From NCBI GenBank assembly GCA_023336855.1, contig JAMBLK010000040.1, positions 1 to 7,095 on the forward strand: a stretch of DNA of 7,095 nt, read 5' to 3'. The notes beneath the pieces are model-generated. The model was not told the origin of the DNA. It was given only the letters and a program-made list of their open reading frames with translations, and made no database searches. A program made the position numbers and the translations under genes. Each line of letters opens with the position of its first letter. Position 1 is the stretch's first letter. Below, piece by piece: positions 1 through 5,859 of the stretch. This DNA comes from Actinomycetes bacterium (GTDB lineage: Bacteria > Actinomycetota > Acidimicrobiia > Spongiisociales > UBA5794).

Positions 1-320
1 CGCCCTTCGTCCTTGACCCACACCTTGGCGAGCCCGAGGTCTGCGGCGAGGGGCGCCGCGTCGTACATCGGTGTCCCGCCGACGGTGAGCGGAGGAACAA
101 CCGCATCTGGTTCGATCGGCAGGAGCGGCCGGTACCGCCACATGGTGCGGTCCGGATCTGCGGCGAGGCTCTCTTTCGTGAAGGTCTCACCGATCTTCTC
201 GTAGTCGTAGCGGACATCGAGGATCCCCTCGTTGCCGTGGTCTGGACAGACGTACCCGGCGAAATCCGCCGGGTACGTCTTGTCGCAGATCACACAAGTG
301 AGCCCGACAACATTGGTCAT
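1..320 (-). CDS. Threonine-synthase-like PLP enzyme, N-terminal part (runs off left edge)
   Basis: Only the first 106 codons are inside the window; the 3' end lies beyond position 1. The protein opens with a small zinc-ribbon-like element, C9-x2-C12 and C25-x2-H28. This is followed by MWRYRPLLPI (60-69) and VGGTPMY (80-86), both typical of the start of threonine synthases (fold-type II PLP enzymes that convert O-phosphohomoserine to threonine and phosphate). The PLP lysine and active site are not in view. The ATG (320-318) overlaps the carbamate kinase stop codon by 4 nt (ATGA), so translation is probably coupled. No other in-frame start is better placed. Because it is the third gene of a carbamoyltransferase/carbamate kinase operon, it may be a catabolic paralogue acting on another beta- or gamma-substituted amino acid rather than the housekeeping ThrC; in E. 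coli the PLP lyase YgeX holds an equivalent place. Family assignment is good; substrate is uncertain. Confidence 0.85.
   Translation of the reverse strand, partial: MTNVVGLTCVICDKTYPADFAGYVCPDHGNEGILDVRYDYEKIGETFTKESLAADPDRTMWRYRPLLPIEPDAVVPPLTVGGTPMYDAAPLAADLGLAKVWVKDEG
248..280. repeat. Perfect 14-bp inverted repeat inside the threonine-synthase-like gene
   Basis: AGACGTACCCGGCG (248-261) pairs perfectly with CGCCGGGTACGTCT (267-280) around a 5-nt loop. On the minus strand it covers nucleotides 41-73 of the gene, encoding residues between the CxxC and CxxH knuckles. In mRNA it would form a very stable hairpin soon after the start codon. A stem this long is not expected by chance in 7 kb. 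Its role (slowing translation, mRNA stability, or none) is unknown. Confidence 0.75.
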
Positions 321-1258
321 CGAACGATCCTGGTGCCGGTCTCACCGGCCATGGCTCGCTCGAGATTCGGTGGGTTCGTGATGAGCGCTTCCTTGCCTCC
401 GGCCTCCAGGAACTGGACGACGGCACGCATCTTCGGCGCCATCGAGCCTTCGGCGAAGTGTCCGCCCTCTTCGAGGTACTGCTTCACCTCGGCGAGTGTG
501 AACTGGTCGACCCACCGCTGCTCCGGCGTACCGAAGTTGAGGGCGACCTTCTCCACGGCCGTGGAGATCAGCAGCAGATCTGCGTCGACCTGGACCGCCA
601 ATAGTGCGGATGCCAGGTCCTTGTCGATCACGGCGGCGATCCCTTCGAGATCACCCTTGTCATTCTCAACGACAGGGATACCACCACCGCCGACGGCGAT
701 CGTGATGATGCCCGCATCGAGCAGACCCTTGATCACGTCGAGTTCGACGATCCGCATGGGCTGCGGTGAGGCGACGACGCGGCGCCAACCACGCCCGGAG
801 TCCTCGAGGACGTCCCAGCCTTCATCGTCGCGACGGCGCATCGCCTCTTCTTCGTCCATGAACGAGCCGATCGGCTTGGCCGCGTTCTGAAACGCCGGGT
901 CGTTGGCATCCACCTCGACCTGGGTAACGACGGTCACGACGCTCTTGTCGATGCCGCGCTGACGGAAGTCGTTGACCAGGTTCTGCTGGAGCATGTACCC
1001 GATCGCGCCCTGCGTGTCGGCCCCGCAGTAGTCGAGCGGGATCTCATGAAGCTCGCTGCTTGCGAGCTCGGATCGGCGGAGAATGAACCCCACCTGGGGT
1101 CCATTTCCGTGCGAGATCGCCACGTCCCATCCCTTTTCGACCAGACCGGCGATGTGGTCGTCTGTCTCGGCCGCCGCGTCGTACTGATCCTGGACCGACT
1201 GATGGTCTCCGTCGGGAATCAGTGAATTGCCACCAATGGCAATAACGAGCCTTGGCAT
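317..1258 (-). CDS. arcC: Carbamate kinase
   Basis: Carbamate kinase transfers the phosphate of carbamoyl phosphate to ADP, giving ATP plus carbamate, which decays to ammonia and CO2. It is the energy-yielding last step of catabolic transcarbamylase pathways and acts in the cytoplasm. The 313-residue protein matches the usual length of about 310. Visible amino-acid-kinase motifs are IAIGGNSL (6-13), HGNGPQVG (50-57), GAIGYMLQQ (84-92), AKPIG with the family lysine at K128, RRVVASPQP (159-167), AVGGGGIPV (188-196) and VIDKD (210-214). The ATG at 1258 is preferred over a GTG at 1267: it starts directly at MPRLVIAIGG, shares one base with the upstream stop (TGATG), and has GGAG just upstream. 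The stop overlaps the next gene's ATG. By context it resembles E. coli YqeA, which partners YgeW, as much as the arginine-deiminase ArcC; the symbol marks the enzyme activity only. No arginine deiminase is seen. Confidence 0.95.
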   Translation of the reverse strand: MPRLVIAIGGNSLIPDGDHQSVQDQYDAAAETDDHIAGLVEKGWDVAISHGNGPQVGFILRRSELASSELHEIPLDYCGADTQGAIGYMLQQNLVNDFRQRGIDKSVVTVVTQVEVDANDPAFQNAAKPIGSFMDEEEAMRRRDDEGWDVLEDSGRGWRRVVASPQPMRIVELDVIKGLLDAGIITIAVGGGGIPVVENDKGDLEGIAAVIDKDLASALLAVQVDADLLLISTAVEKVALNFGTPEQRWVDQFTLAEVKQYLEEGGHFAEGSMAPKMRAVVQFLEAGGKEALITNPPNLERAMAGETGTRIVR

Positions 1259-2208
1259 CACTCCCACACTCCGAGGACCGACGAGAGGAGGGCCATGCGC
1301 ATGACAACGCCGTTGTATGCCTCTTGCCAGTAGCGGGCGTGCCTGGAGTCGTCGACCTCGGGAAGGAGTTCGTCACGCCGGGGCAACGAGTGGAGGATGA
1401 TGGAGCTGCTCTTGGCCCTCTTCATGACCTCTGACGTCACCTGGTAGTTGGCGGCGGTGTGTGCGTACACCTCCTGCTTCTCCTGTCGCGCCTGGGTGTA
1501 ATCGGGCTGGACGACCGGCTCCATGTAGATGACGTCGGCCTCTGCGATGGCTTCATCGATGTGATCGATGATGCGGTAGTTGGTGCCCTTCTCGTCGAGC
1601 TCTGCGAGGAACTCGGGGAGCGGTGACATCTCTTCGGGGGCCAGGATGATCATCTCGGCATCGAACTGCGACAGCGCATATCCGAGCGAGTGCATGGTGC
1701 GCATGCGATGGTCGCCAACGGCGAGGATGGACTTACCGTCGACCGATCCCAGCTCCTTGGTGATCGTGTAGAGGTCGGTGAGGATCTGGGTCGGGTGCTC
1801 GCCCCAGCCGTCGCCACCGTTGATAACGGGGATCGAAGACCACTTGGCGGCCTCATGCGGCGCACCCTGATCGAAGTGACGCATCACGATGACGTCGCCG
1901 TAGTACTCGAGCATGTGAACGGTGTCCTTGATCGACTCCTGATAGAAGTCGCCGGCGCGGGTCATCTTGGCGTCGGAGAATCCGGTCACATGGCCACCGA
2001 GACGGTGCATCGCAGCTTCATGGGCGAGACGGGTGCGGGTCGACGGCTGATAGAACGCCGTCACCATGATCTTGTGTGCGAGGAGGTCGGTGTTCCGACG
2101 CTCCCTGGTGATCGGCTCGAGTCGATCTGCGATCTCGAAGAGGTGAAAGAACTCGTTCCGCTCAAAATCCTTGAGCGAAAGAATGTCGCGGCCGGCAAAG
2201 CTGCGCAT
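1258..2208 (-). CDS. Aspartate-carbamoyltransferase-like protein, probably with a different acceptor
   Basis: A 316-residue protein of the aspartate/ornithine carbamoyltransferase superfamily. The carbamoyl-phosphate site is intact: STRTR (56-60), MRH with R110, HPTQ (138-141) and R170 in GDHRMRT. The C-terminal part, LPRRDELLPEVDD and ARYWQEAYNG, and the GFSD segment (76-79) place it nearest to PyrB. It differs where E. coli PyrB binds aspartate: the KKGE of the 80s loop (Lys84) reads FYQE (88-91), Arg229 of the 240s loop corresponds to a proline in YMEPVVQ (228-234), and HPLP is HSLP (273-276). These alignments were made by eye from remembered E. coli PyrB. It is the first gene of the leftward operon, with a strong AGGAGG 6 nt before its ATG, and is coupled to carbamate kinase by a 1-nt overlap. 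That context points to catabolic use (phosphorolysis of a carbamoylated substrate) rather than pyrimidine synthesis; no other pyrimidine gene is present. Superfamily assignment is certain; the acceptor is unknown. Confidence 0.9.
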   Translation of the reverse strand: MRSFAGRDILSLKDFERNEFFHLFEIADRLEPITRERRNTDLLAHKIMVTAFYQPSTRTRLAHEAAMHRLGGHVTGFSDAKMTRAGDFYQESIKDTVHMLEYYGDVIVMRHFDQGAPHEAAKWSSIPVINGGDGWGEHPTQILTDLYTITKELGSVDGKSILAVGDHRMRTMHSLGYALSQFDAEMIILAPEEMSPLPEFLAELDEKGTNYRIIDHIDEAIAEADVIYMEPVVQPDYTQARQEKQEVYAHTAANYQVTSEVMKRAKSSSIILHSLPRRDELLPEVDDSRHARYWQEAYNGVVMRMALLSSVLGVWE

Positions 2209-2214
2209 GGGTGC

Positions 2215-2220
2215 CCTCCT
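2215..2220 (-). promoter_or_regulatory. Strong Shine-Dalgarno site of the leftward operon
   Basis: On the minus strand AGGAGG lies 6 nt before the ATG at 2208, an ideal position. It fixes the start of the carbamoyltransferase-like gene. Confidence 0.85.
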
Positions 2221-2230
2221 TCAGGTTGGC

Positions 2231-2259
2231 TTGATGGATTGGTCATACCATAGTACGAT
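2231..2259 (+). promoter_or_regulatory. Sigma70-type promoter of the GntR regulator unit
   Basis: TTGATG (2231-2236; 4/6 match to TTGACA) and TACGAT (2254-2259; 4/6 match to TATAAT) are separated by exactly 17 nt. Transcription would start near 2266, leaving a leader of about 25 nt before the ATG at 2291. This is the only intergenic region upstream of the rightward genes, so it probably drives the whole unit. The leftward operon must also be transcribed from this 82-bp region; TACTAT on the minus strand (2255-2250) is a possible -10, but no convincing -35 is found at the right distance. Confidence 0.5.
2240..2250. promoter_or_regulatory. Candidate operator for the adjacent GntR/HutC regulator
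   Basis: TGGT-CAT-ACCA is a perfect inverted repeat with a 3-nt centre, placed between the -35 and -10 elements of the rightward promoter. Some HutC-subfamily regulators (DasR, YvoA/NagR) bind palindromes of the form TGGT-N4-ACCA, so the half sites fit the neighbouring gene's family, although the spacer here is one base shorter. Binding here would block RNA polymerase on the regulator's own promoter and probably also act on the leftward operon. This is inferred from position and family. Confidence 0.45.
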
Positions 2260-2290
2260 ATGATGACCGTACGCCAGTCAGAGTTTCGGA

Positions 2291-3022
2291 ATGATCACAC
2301 GCAATCCATCGCTCACCGATCAGGTGAAGACGAACATCAAAGAACGCATCGTCAACGATGAGTTCGACGATGGCCGTATCCCCCCTGAGACGGAGTTGGC
2401 AACCGATCTCGGCGTCTCGCGCACCACGGTTCGCGACGCCTTGAGTCGCCTTGAGAACGAAGGCGCCATCTACCGCAAACAGGGCGCAGGCACGTTCGTC
2501 AACGAACCGGGCCTGCAGATCAAGTCCCGCCTCGAGGAGATCTGGTCCTACGAACAGGTGCTCGAAGACCACGGCTACACACCATCGGTTCGCGTCTTGT
2601 CGAGCCATGCCCGGCCCGCGGATGACGACACGACGAGGATCCTCTCTCTCGATCCCAACGCCCCGGTCCTCATCATCGAGAAGCTCTTCCTCGAAGACGA
2701 CGAACCGGTGATGCTGACCGTCAACCAGATCCCCACCAAGATCGTCCACGACGCCGAGTACGAGAAGGACGAAGCAACCCCGGTCTACGAGTTCCTCGAA
2801 GACCACTGCGATCGCACACTCGGCTACTACCTCTCAGAGATCATCCCCGTGTCCCTCGACGCCGACCTGGCGGCCAAGCTCGGAGTTGAGTCAGGTACGC
2901 TGGCCATCTCGTTCAACGAGATCGGCTTCGACCAGAACAACGAGCCCATCGTGAGGGCGACGTCGTACTTCCGCGACGACCTCCTCAGGTTCCGGCTCAT
3001 TCGGAGAAAGAGCGGGGCATGA
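2291..3022 (+). CDS. GntR-family transcriptional regulator, HutC subfamily (UTRA domain)
   Basis: A 243-residue protein, the usual length for HutC-type GntR regulators. The N-terminal winged helix-turn-helix spans about residues 8-70: the helix VKTNIKERIV (12-21), IPPETELATDLGVSRTTVRDA (30-50) with E35, R44 and R48 at expected DNA-contact positions, and the wing QGAGTFV (64-70). Residues of about 95-238 form the UTRA ligand-binding domain, which in this subfamily senses a small molecule, often a pathway intermediate. It is transcribed away from the carbamoyltransferase/kinase operon and is 40 bp upstream of the knotted carbamoyltransferase with no terminator between, so it very likely controls both arms. 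The start at 2291 is the only in-frame start that keeps the whole HTH and follows an in-frame upstream stop; its Shine-Dalgarno is weak. The effector cannot be read from sequence; a ureido compound or carbamoylated amino acid is a guess. Confidence 0.92.
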   Translation: MITRNPSLTDQVKTNIKERIVNDEFDDGRIPPETELATDLGVSRTTVRDALSRLENEGAIYRKQGAGTFVNEPGLQIKSRLEEIWSYEQVLEDHGYTPSVRVLSSHARPADDDTTRILSLDPNAPVLIIEKLFLEDDEPVMLTVNQIPTKIVHDAEYEKDEATPVYEFLEDHCDRTLGYYLSEIIPVSLDADLAAKLGVESGTLAISFNEIGFDQNNEPIVRATSYFRDDLLRFRLIRRKSGA

Positions 3023-3062
3023 GGCCCAAAGCAACGGTTCACGAGCTACAAAGGAGTAGTTG

Positions 3063-4037
3063 ATGCAGACACATCTGCACGGTCGCGACATGATCACGAC
3101 CCAGGAATGGACGAAGGACGAGCTCAATACGGTGATCGACGTCGCCATCGACCTGAAGCGTCGCCGAGCTCTCGGCGAACTGCATCCACTCCTGGACGAC
3201 AAGGTTCTTGCGATGCTTTTCTTCTTCTCGAGTACACGGACCCGTGCGAGCTTCGAAGCAGGCATGGCTCAGCTCGGCGGACATGCCATGTTCCTCGACT
3301 CCACCGCGACGCAGATCGGCCACGGTGACACGTGGAAAGAGATCGGCGACATCCTCGGCCGCTACAACGACGGAATCGCGATCCGCCAGGTCGACTGGGC
3401 CATCGGAAACGACTACATCCGCGCGGTTGCAGAAGCCAGCCGGACCCCCGTCCTCAACATGCAGTGCGATCAGTACCACCCGTTCCAGGCACTCGCCGAC
3501 CTCCTCACGGTCATCGAGCAGAAGGGTGATCCCCGCAAGCTCACGATCAACGTCTCGTACGCATACGCGTCGAGCTATCAGAAGCCCATCTCGGTCGCAC
3601 AGAGCGAGATCCTGCTGATGACCCGATTCGGTGCGAACGTGCGCCTCACCCGGCCGCCGGAGTTCAAGCTCCAGCCGGAGATCATTGCTCAGGCACAGGA
3701 GAACGCTAAGAAGTACCACGGCTCGTTCGAGATCTTCGAAGACTTCGACGAGGGCATGGCCGGGGCAGACGTCGTCTACGCAAAGTCATGGGGCTCCATG
3801 GTCACGACGTCCGACCACGAGGAGTCGGCGAAGATCTCCGAAAAGTACACCGATTGGATCGTCGACCCGAGGCGTATGGAGATGGCAGACGAAGACGCCA
3901 TCTACATGCACCCGCTCCCGGCCGACCGAAATATCGAAGTCACCGACTCCGTCATCGACGGTCGTTGGAGCGTCGTGTTCGATCAGGCCGAGAACCGACT
4001 CCACGTCCAGAAGGCGGTGATGGCGCTCACAATGTGA
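3063..4037 (+). CDS. ygeW: Knotted carbamoyltransferase of the YgeW/acetylornithine transcarbamylase group
   Basis: A 324-residue transcarbamylase. The carbamoyl-phosphate site shows SSTRTR (56-61), IRQ with R108, HPFQ (139-142) and HPLPADR (283-289). Several stretches are characteristic of the trefoil-knotted subgroup: TTQEWTKDEL (12-21), YASSYQKPISV (168-178, close to YgeW and covering the proline-containing loop that forms the knot), ADVVYAKSWGS (235-245), and the C-terminal QAENRLHVQKAVMAL (308-322), which closely resembles N-acetylornithine carbamoyltransferase. E. coli YgeW, described as an ancestral catabolic transcarbamylase, is longer (about 396 residues) and has an extra central insertion absent here. 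The ATG at 3063 is chosen over a TTG at 3060 because AAGGAG (3051-3056) is 6 nt upstream. Close linkage to carbamate kinase favours a catabolic direction; an arginine-biosynthetic role is the alternative, but no arg gene is seen. The acceptor is unknown. The stop codon lies in a perfect hairpin. Confidence 0.88.
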   Translation: MQTHLHGRDMITTQEWTKDELNTVIDVAIDLKRRRALGELHPLLDDKVLAMLFFFSSTRTRASFEAGMAQLGGHAMFLDSTATQIGHGDTWKEIGDILGRYNDGIAIRQVDWAIGNDYIRAVAEASRTPVLNMQCDQYHPFQALADLLTVIEQKGDPRKLTINVSYAYASSYQKPISVAQSEILLMTRFGANVRLTRPPEFKLQPEIIAQAQENAKKYHGSFEIFEDFDEGMAGADVVYAKSWGSMVTTSDHEESAKISEKYTDWIVDPRRMEMADEDAIYMHPLPADRNIEVTDSVIDGRWSVVFDQAENRLHVQKAVMALTM

Positions 4038-4045
4038 GCGCCATC
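4019..4045 (+). repeat. Perfect 12-bp inverted repeat spanning the ygeW-like stop codon
   Basis: GATGGCGCTCAC (4019-4030) pairs perfectly with GTGAGCGCCATC (4034-4045) around a 3-nt AAT loop. The TGA stop (4035-4037) is inside the right arm. No T-run follows, so it is not a classical intrinsic terminator. It may protect the upstream message, act as a processing point or reduce read-through into gdhA, whose start is about 38 nt downstream. The bases are read directly; the role is inferred. Confidence 0.7.
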
Positions 4046-4083
4046 CTTCGCCCGTCGGTCCGCACCACGAAAGGATGAAAGCG

Positions 4084-5430
4084 GTGCAACAGCAATCAAT
4101 GGCGGAGTTCATGGACCACGTGGTCTCGAAGTCTGCGTCCCAGTTCGAGTTCCATCAGGCCGTTCACGAGGTCATCGAGTCGGTCTGGCCTGTCTTCGAA
4201 CGAGAGCCGAAGTACCTGGAAGCCCGCATCCCCCACCGCATGGTGGAGGCTGAACGGATCATCATCTTCCGGGTCCCGTGGGTCGATGACGCGGGAACCG
4301 TGCACGTTAACCGTGGCTTCCGCGTGGAGATGAATAGCGCGATCGGCCCGTACAAGGGCGGTCTCCGGTTCCATCCAACGGTGAACCTGGGGATCCTCAA
4401 ATTCCTCGCGTTCGAGCAGACCTTCAAGAACGCTCTGACGACGCTGCCTCTCGGAGGTGGCAAAGGTGGCTCCGACTTCGATCCAAAGGGCAAGTCCGAC
4501 AACGAGGTCATGCGCTTCACGCAGGCGTTCATGAACGAGCTCTACCGGCACATCGGCATTCGGACGGACATCCCGGCCGGGGACATGGGTGTCGGCGGTC
4601 GGGAGATCGGCTACATGTTCGGTCAGTACAAGAAGATCGCCAACCAGTTCTCCGGCATCCTCACCGGCAAGGGCATCGGCTGGGGAGGAAGCCTCATTCG
4701 GCCCGAGTCCACCGGCTACGGAACGGTCTACTTTGCTGAGGAGATGTTCCGGGCGAAGAGCGACAGTATCAGTGGCAAGACGATCCTCGTATCAGGATCT
4801 GGCAACGTTGCTCAGTACGCGGTCGAGAACATAAATCGTCTGGGCGGCAAGGCCGTGACGCTGTCGGATTCGGGCGGATTCATCCACGATCCGGACGGAA
4901 TCGATGCCGAGAAATTGGCCTGGATCATGGACCTGAAGAACGTCCGACGCGGACGGATCAGCGAGTACGCCGAGCAGTTCGGTGTCACGTACTACGCAGG
5001 ACAGAGGCCATGGGCAGTTGAAGGTGTCGATGTTGCACTCCCCTGCGCAACGCAGAACGAACTCGATCTCGAGGACGCAAAGCATCTCGTGGCAAACGGA
5101 GTTCGGATCGTCGCCGAAGGGGCGAACATGCCGACCGAGCCGGATGCAACCCAGCTCCTCATCGACAGCGGCGTGCTGTTCGGTCCGGGCAAGGCTGCGA
5201 ACGCCGGCGGTGTCGCGACCAGCGGCCTCGAGATGGCCCAGAACGCCGGGTTCACATCATGGACGCGGGAAGAGGTCGACGCGAAGCTGCTCGGAATCAT
5301 GACCGACATCCACCGCAGCTGTCGCGAGACCGCAGAGGAATACGACGCACCAGACAACTACGTGGTCGGGGCGAACATCGCAGGCTTCCTCAAGGTGGCA
5401 GACGCGATGCTCGACCAGGGCGTGGTGTAA
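4084..5430 (+). CDS. gdhA: NADP-type glutamate dehydrogenase
   Basis: Catalyses reversible reductive amination of 2-oxoglutarate with ammonia to glutamate, in the cytoplasm, as a hexamer in this family. The sequence tracks E. coli GdhA almost end to end: NSAIGPYKGGLRFHP with K91, NALTTLPLGGGKGGSDFD with catalytic K127, PAGDMGVGGREIG with D167, the Rossmann loop VSGSGNVAQYA (about 236-246), LSDSGG (260-265), PCATQNELD, AEGANMPT and GKAANAGGVATSGLEMAQN. The segment after the second Rossmann strand (SDSGG) resembles NADP(H)-dependent family members. The GTG at 4084 is preferred: AAAGGA (4070-4075) lies 8 nt upstream and it yields 448 residues against 447 in E. coli. The ATG at 4075 sits directly on that Shine-Dalgarno; ATG 4099 is a second alternative. 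Here it probably captures ammonia released by carbamate kinase and deamination, or supplies glutamate to the downstream aminotransferase. Confidence 0.95.
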   Translation: MQQQSMAEFMDHVVSKSASQFEFHQAVHEVIESVWPVFEREPKYLEARIPHRMVEAERIIIFRVPWVDDAGTVHVNRGFRVEMNSAIGPYKGGLRFHPTVNLGILKFLAFEQTFKNALTTLPLGGGKGGSDFDPKGKSDNEVMRFTQAFMNELYRHIGIRTDIPAGDMGVGGREIGYMFGQYKKIANQFSGILTGKGIGWGGSLIRPESTGYGTVYFAEEMFRAKSDSISGKTILVSGSGNVAQYAVENINRLGGKAVTLSDSGGFIHDPDGIDAEKLAWIMDLKNVRRGRISEYAEQFGVTYYAGQRPWAVEGVDVALPCATQNELDLEDAKHLVANGVRIVAEGANMPTEPDATQLLIDSGVLFGPGKAANAGGVATSGLEMAQNAGFTSWTREEVDAKLLGIMTDIHRSCRETAEEYDAPDNYVVGANIAGFLKVADAMLDQGVV

Positions 5431-5442
5431 GGAGGTTTGAAC

Positions 5443-5835
5443 ATGACAAGGAAAGTCGTTGGCTACTTCGCAGGAACCGACTCGACGCTGTTGACCGCCA
5501 TCGTTTGTGACGACGTCGACACGATCCCGATCTCGAACGGGTTCGACAACCACGGCATGAACGTCCGGATCATCAACAACGAGAACCGGGTCGACCTCTT
5601 GATCGGATACGTCCACAAGATCTTCGCCCCGGCCGATAGCGTGCCGGCGGGAGGGGTCACGTATCAGGATATCTTCCATGTCTGCCGTACCTTCGAGATC
5701 CCGCTCCTCCTCGAGGTCCATACGGACCTTCACGAGAAGGCGAGAGCACTCTTCGACGAGATTCCGGATCGTGTGAACTTCGTGGATCCAGGCGACATGC
5801 TCGCCAAGACCCGCGAGGTCTTGTACGGAGACTGA
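5443..5835 (+). CDS. Conserved-looking small protein of unknown function
   Basis: I do not recognise this 130-residue protein. It is soluble, acidic, and has no signal peptide or membrane segment. Its pattern of hydrophobic strands and amphipathic helices suggests a compact alpha/beta fold: KVVGYFAG (4-11), a helix through TLLTAIVCDD (15-24), RVDLLIGYVHKIFAPAD (49-65), a glycine turn PAGG (68-71), YQDIFHVCRTF (74-84), the strand IPLLLEV (86-92), a helix with H93-x3-H97, and VNFVDPGDML (111-120). H93/H97 and C22/C81 could bind a metal, but there is no clear motif. The ATG at 5443 is chosen over a TTG at 5437: AAGGAGG (5429-5435), overlapping the gdhA stop, is 7 nt upstream. Tight spacing and a very strong Shine-Dalgarno say it is a real operon member. 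Its job might be a subunit, sensor or small enzyme of the pathway; no function is claimed. Confidence 0.85.
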   Translation: MTRKVVGYFAGTDSTLLTAIVCDDVDTIPISNGFDNHGMNVRIINNENRVDLLIGYVHKIFAPADSVPAGGVTYQDIFHVCRTFEIPLLLEVHTDLHEKARALFDEIPDRVNFVDPGDMLAKTREVLYGD

Positions 5836-5859
5836 CTGCCGGAGGTAGATTCAGTCGAG

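Noticed and set aside
237..890. 217-codon plus-strand ORF opposite carbamate kinase
   Set aside because: It is antisense to a well-supported kinase gene, has serine/arginine-rich low-complexity composition typical of shadow frames, and lacks any recognisable motif.
2159..2177. 7-bp inverted repeat CGCTCAA/TTGAGCG inside the PyrB-like gene
   Set aside because: Arms this short are expected by chance in 7 kb and no function is suggested by position.
1258..2208. Annotation as ornithine carbamoyltransferase
   Set aside because: It has HSLPR and a PyrB-like C-terminus, and lacks the SMG ornithine loop and HCLP of ornithine transcarbamylases.
1690..2253. 187-codon plus-strand ORF opposite the PyrB-like gene
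   Set aside because: It is a mirror frame of a conserved gene and shows no domain.
2243..2806. 187-codon minus-strand ORF opposite the GntR regulator
   Set aside because: It is an antisense shadow rich in V, D and E with no motif; the plus-strand HTH/UTRA protein explains the region.
3039..3719. 226-codon minus-strand ORF opposite the knotted transcarbamylase
   Set aside because: The plus strand encodes clear transcarbamylase motifs throughout; the antisense frame has none.
4027..4040. Resemblance of CTCACAATGTGAGCG to lac operator halves
   Set aside because: The half sites are in the opposite order to the lac operator and no LacI-family gene is nearby; treated as coincidence.
4019..4060. 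Intrinsic terminator after the knotted transcarbamylase
   Set aside because: The stem is strong but no T-run follows and gdhA starts within 40 nt, so it is reported as a repeat instead.
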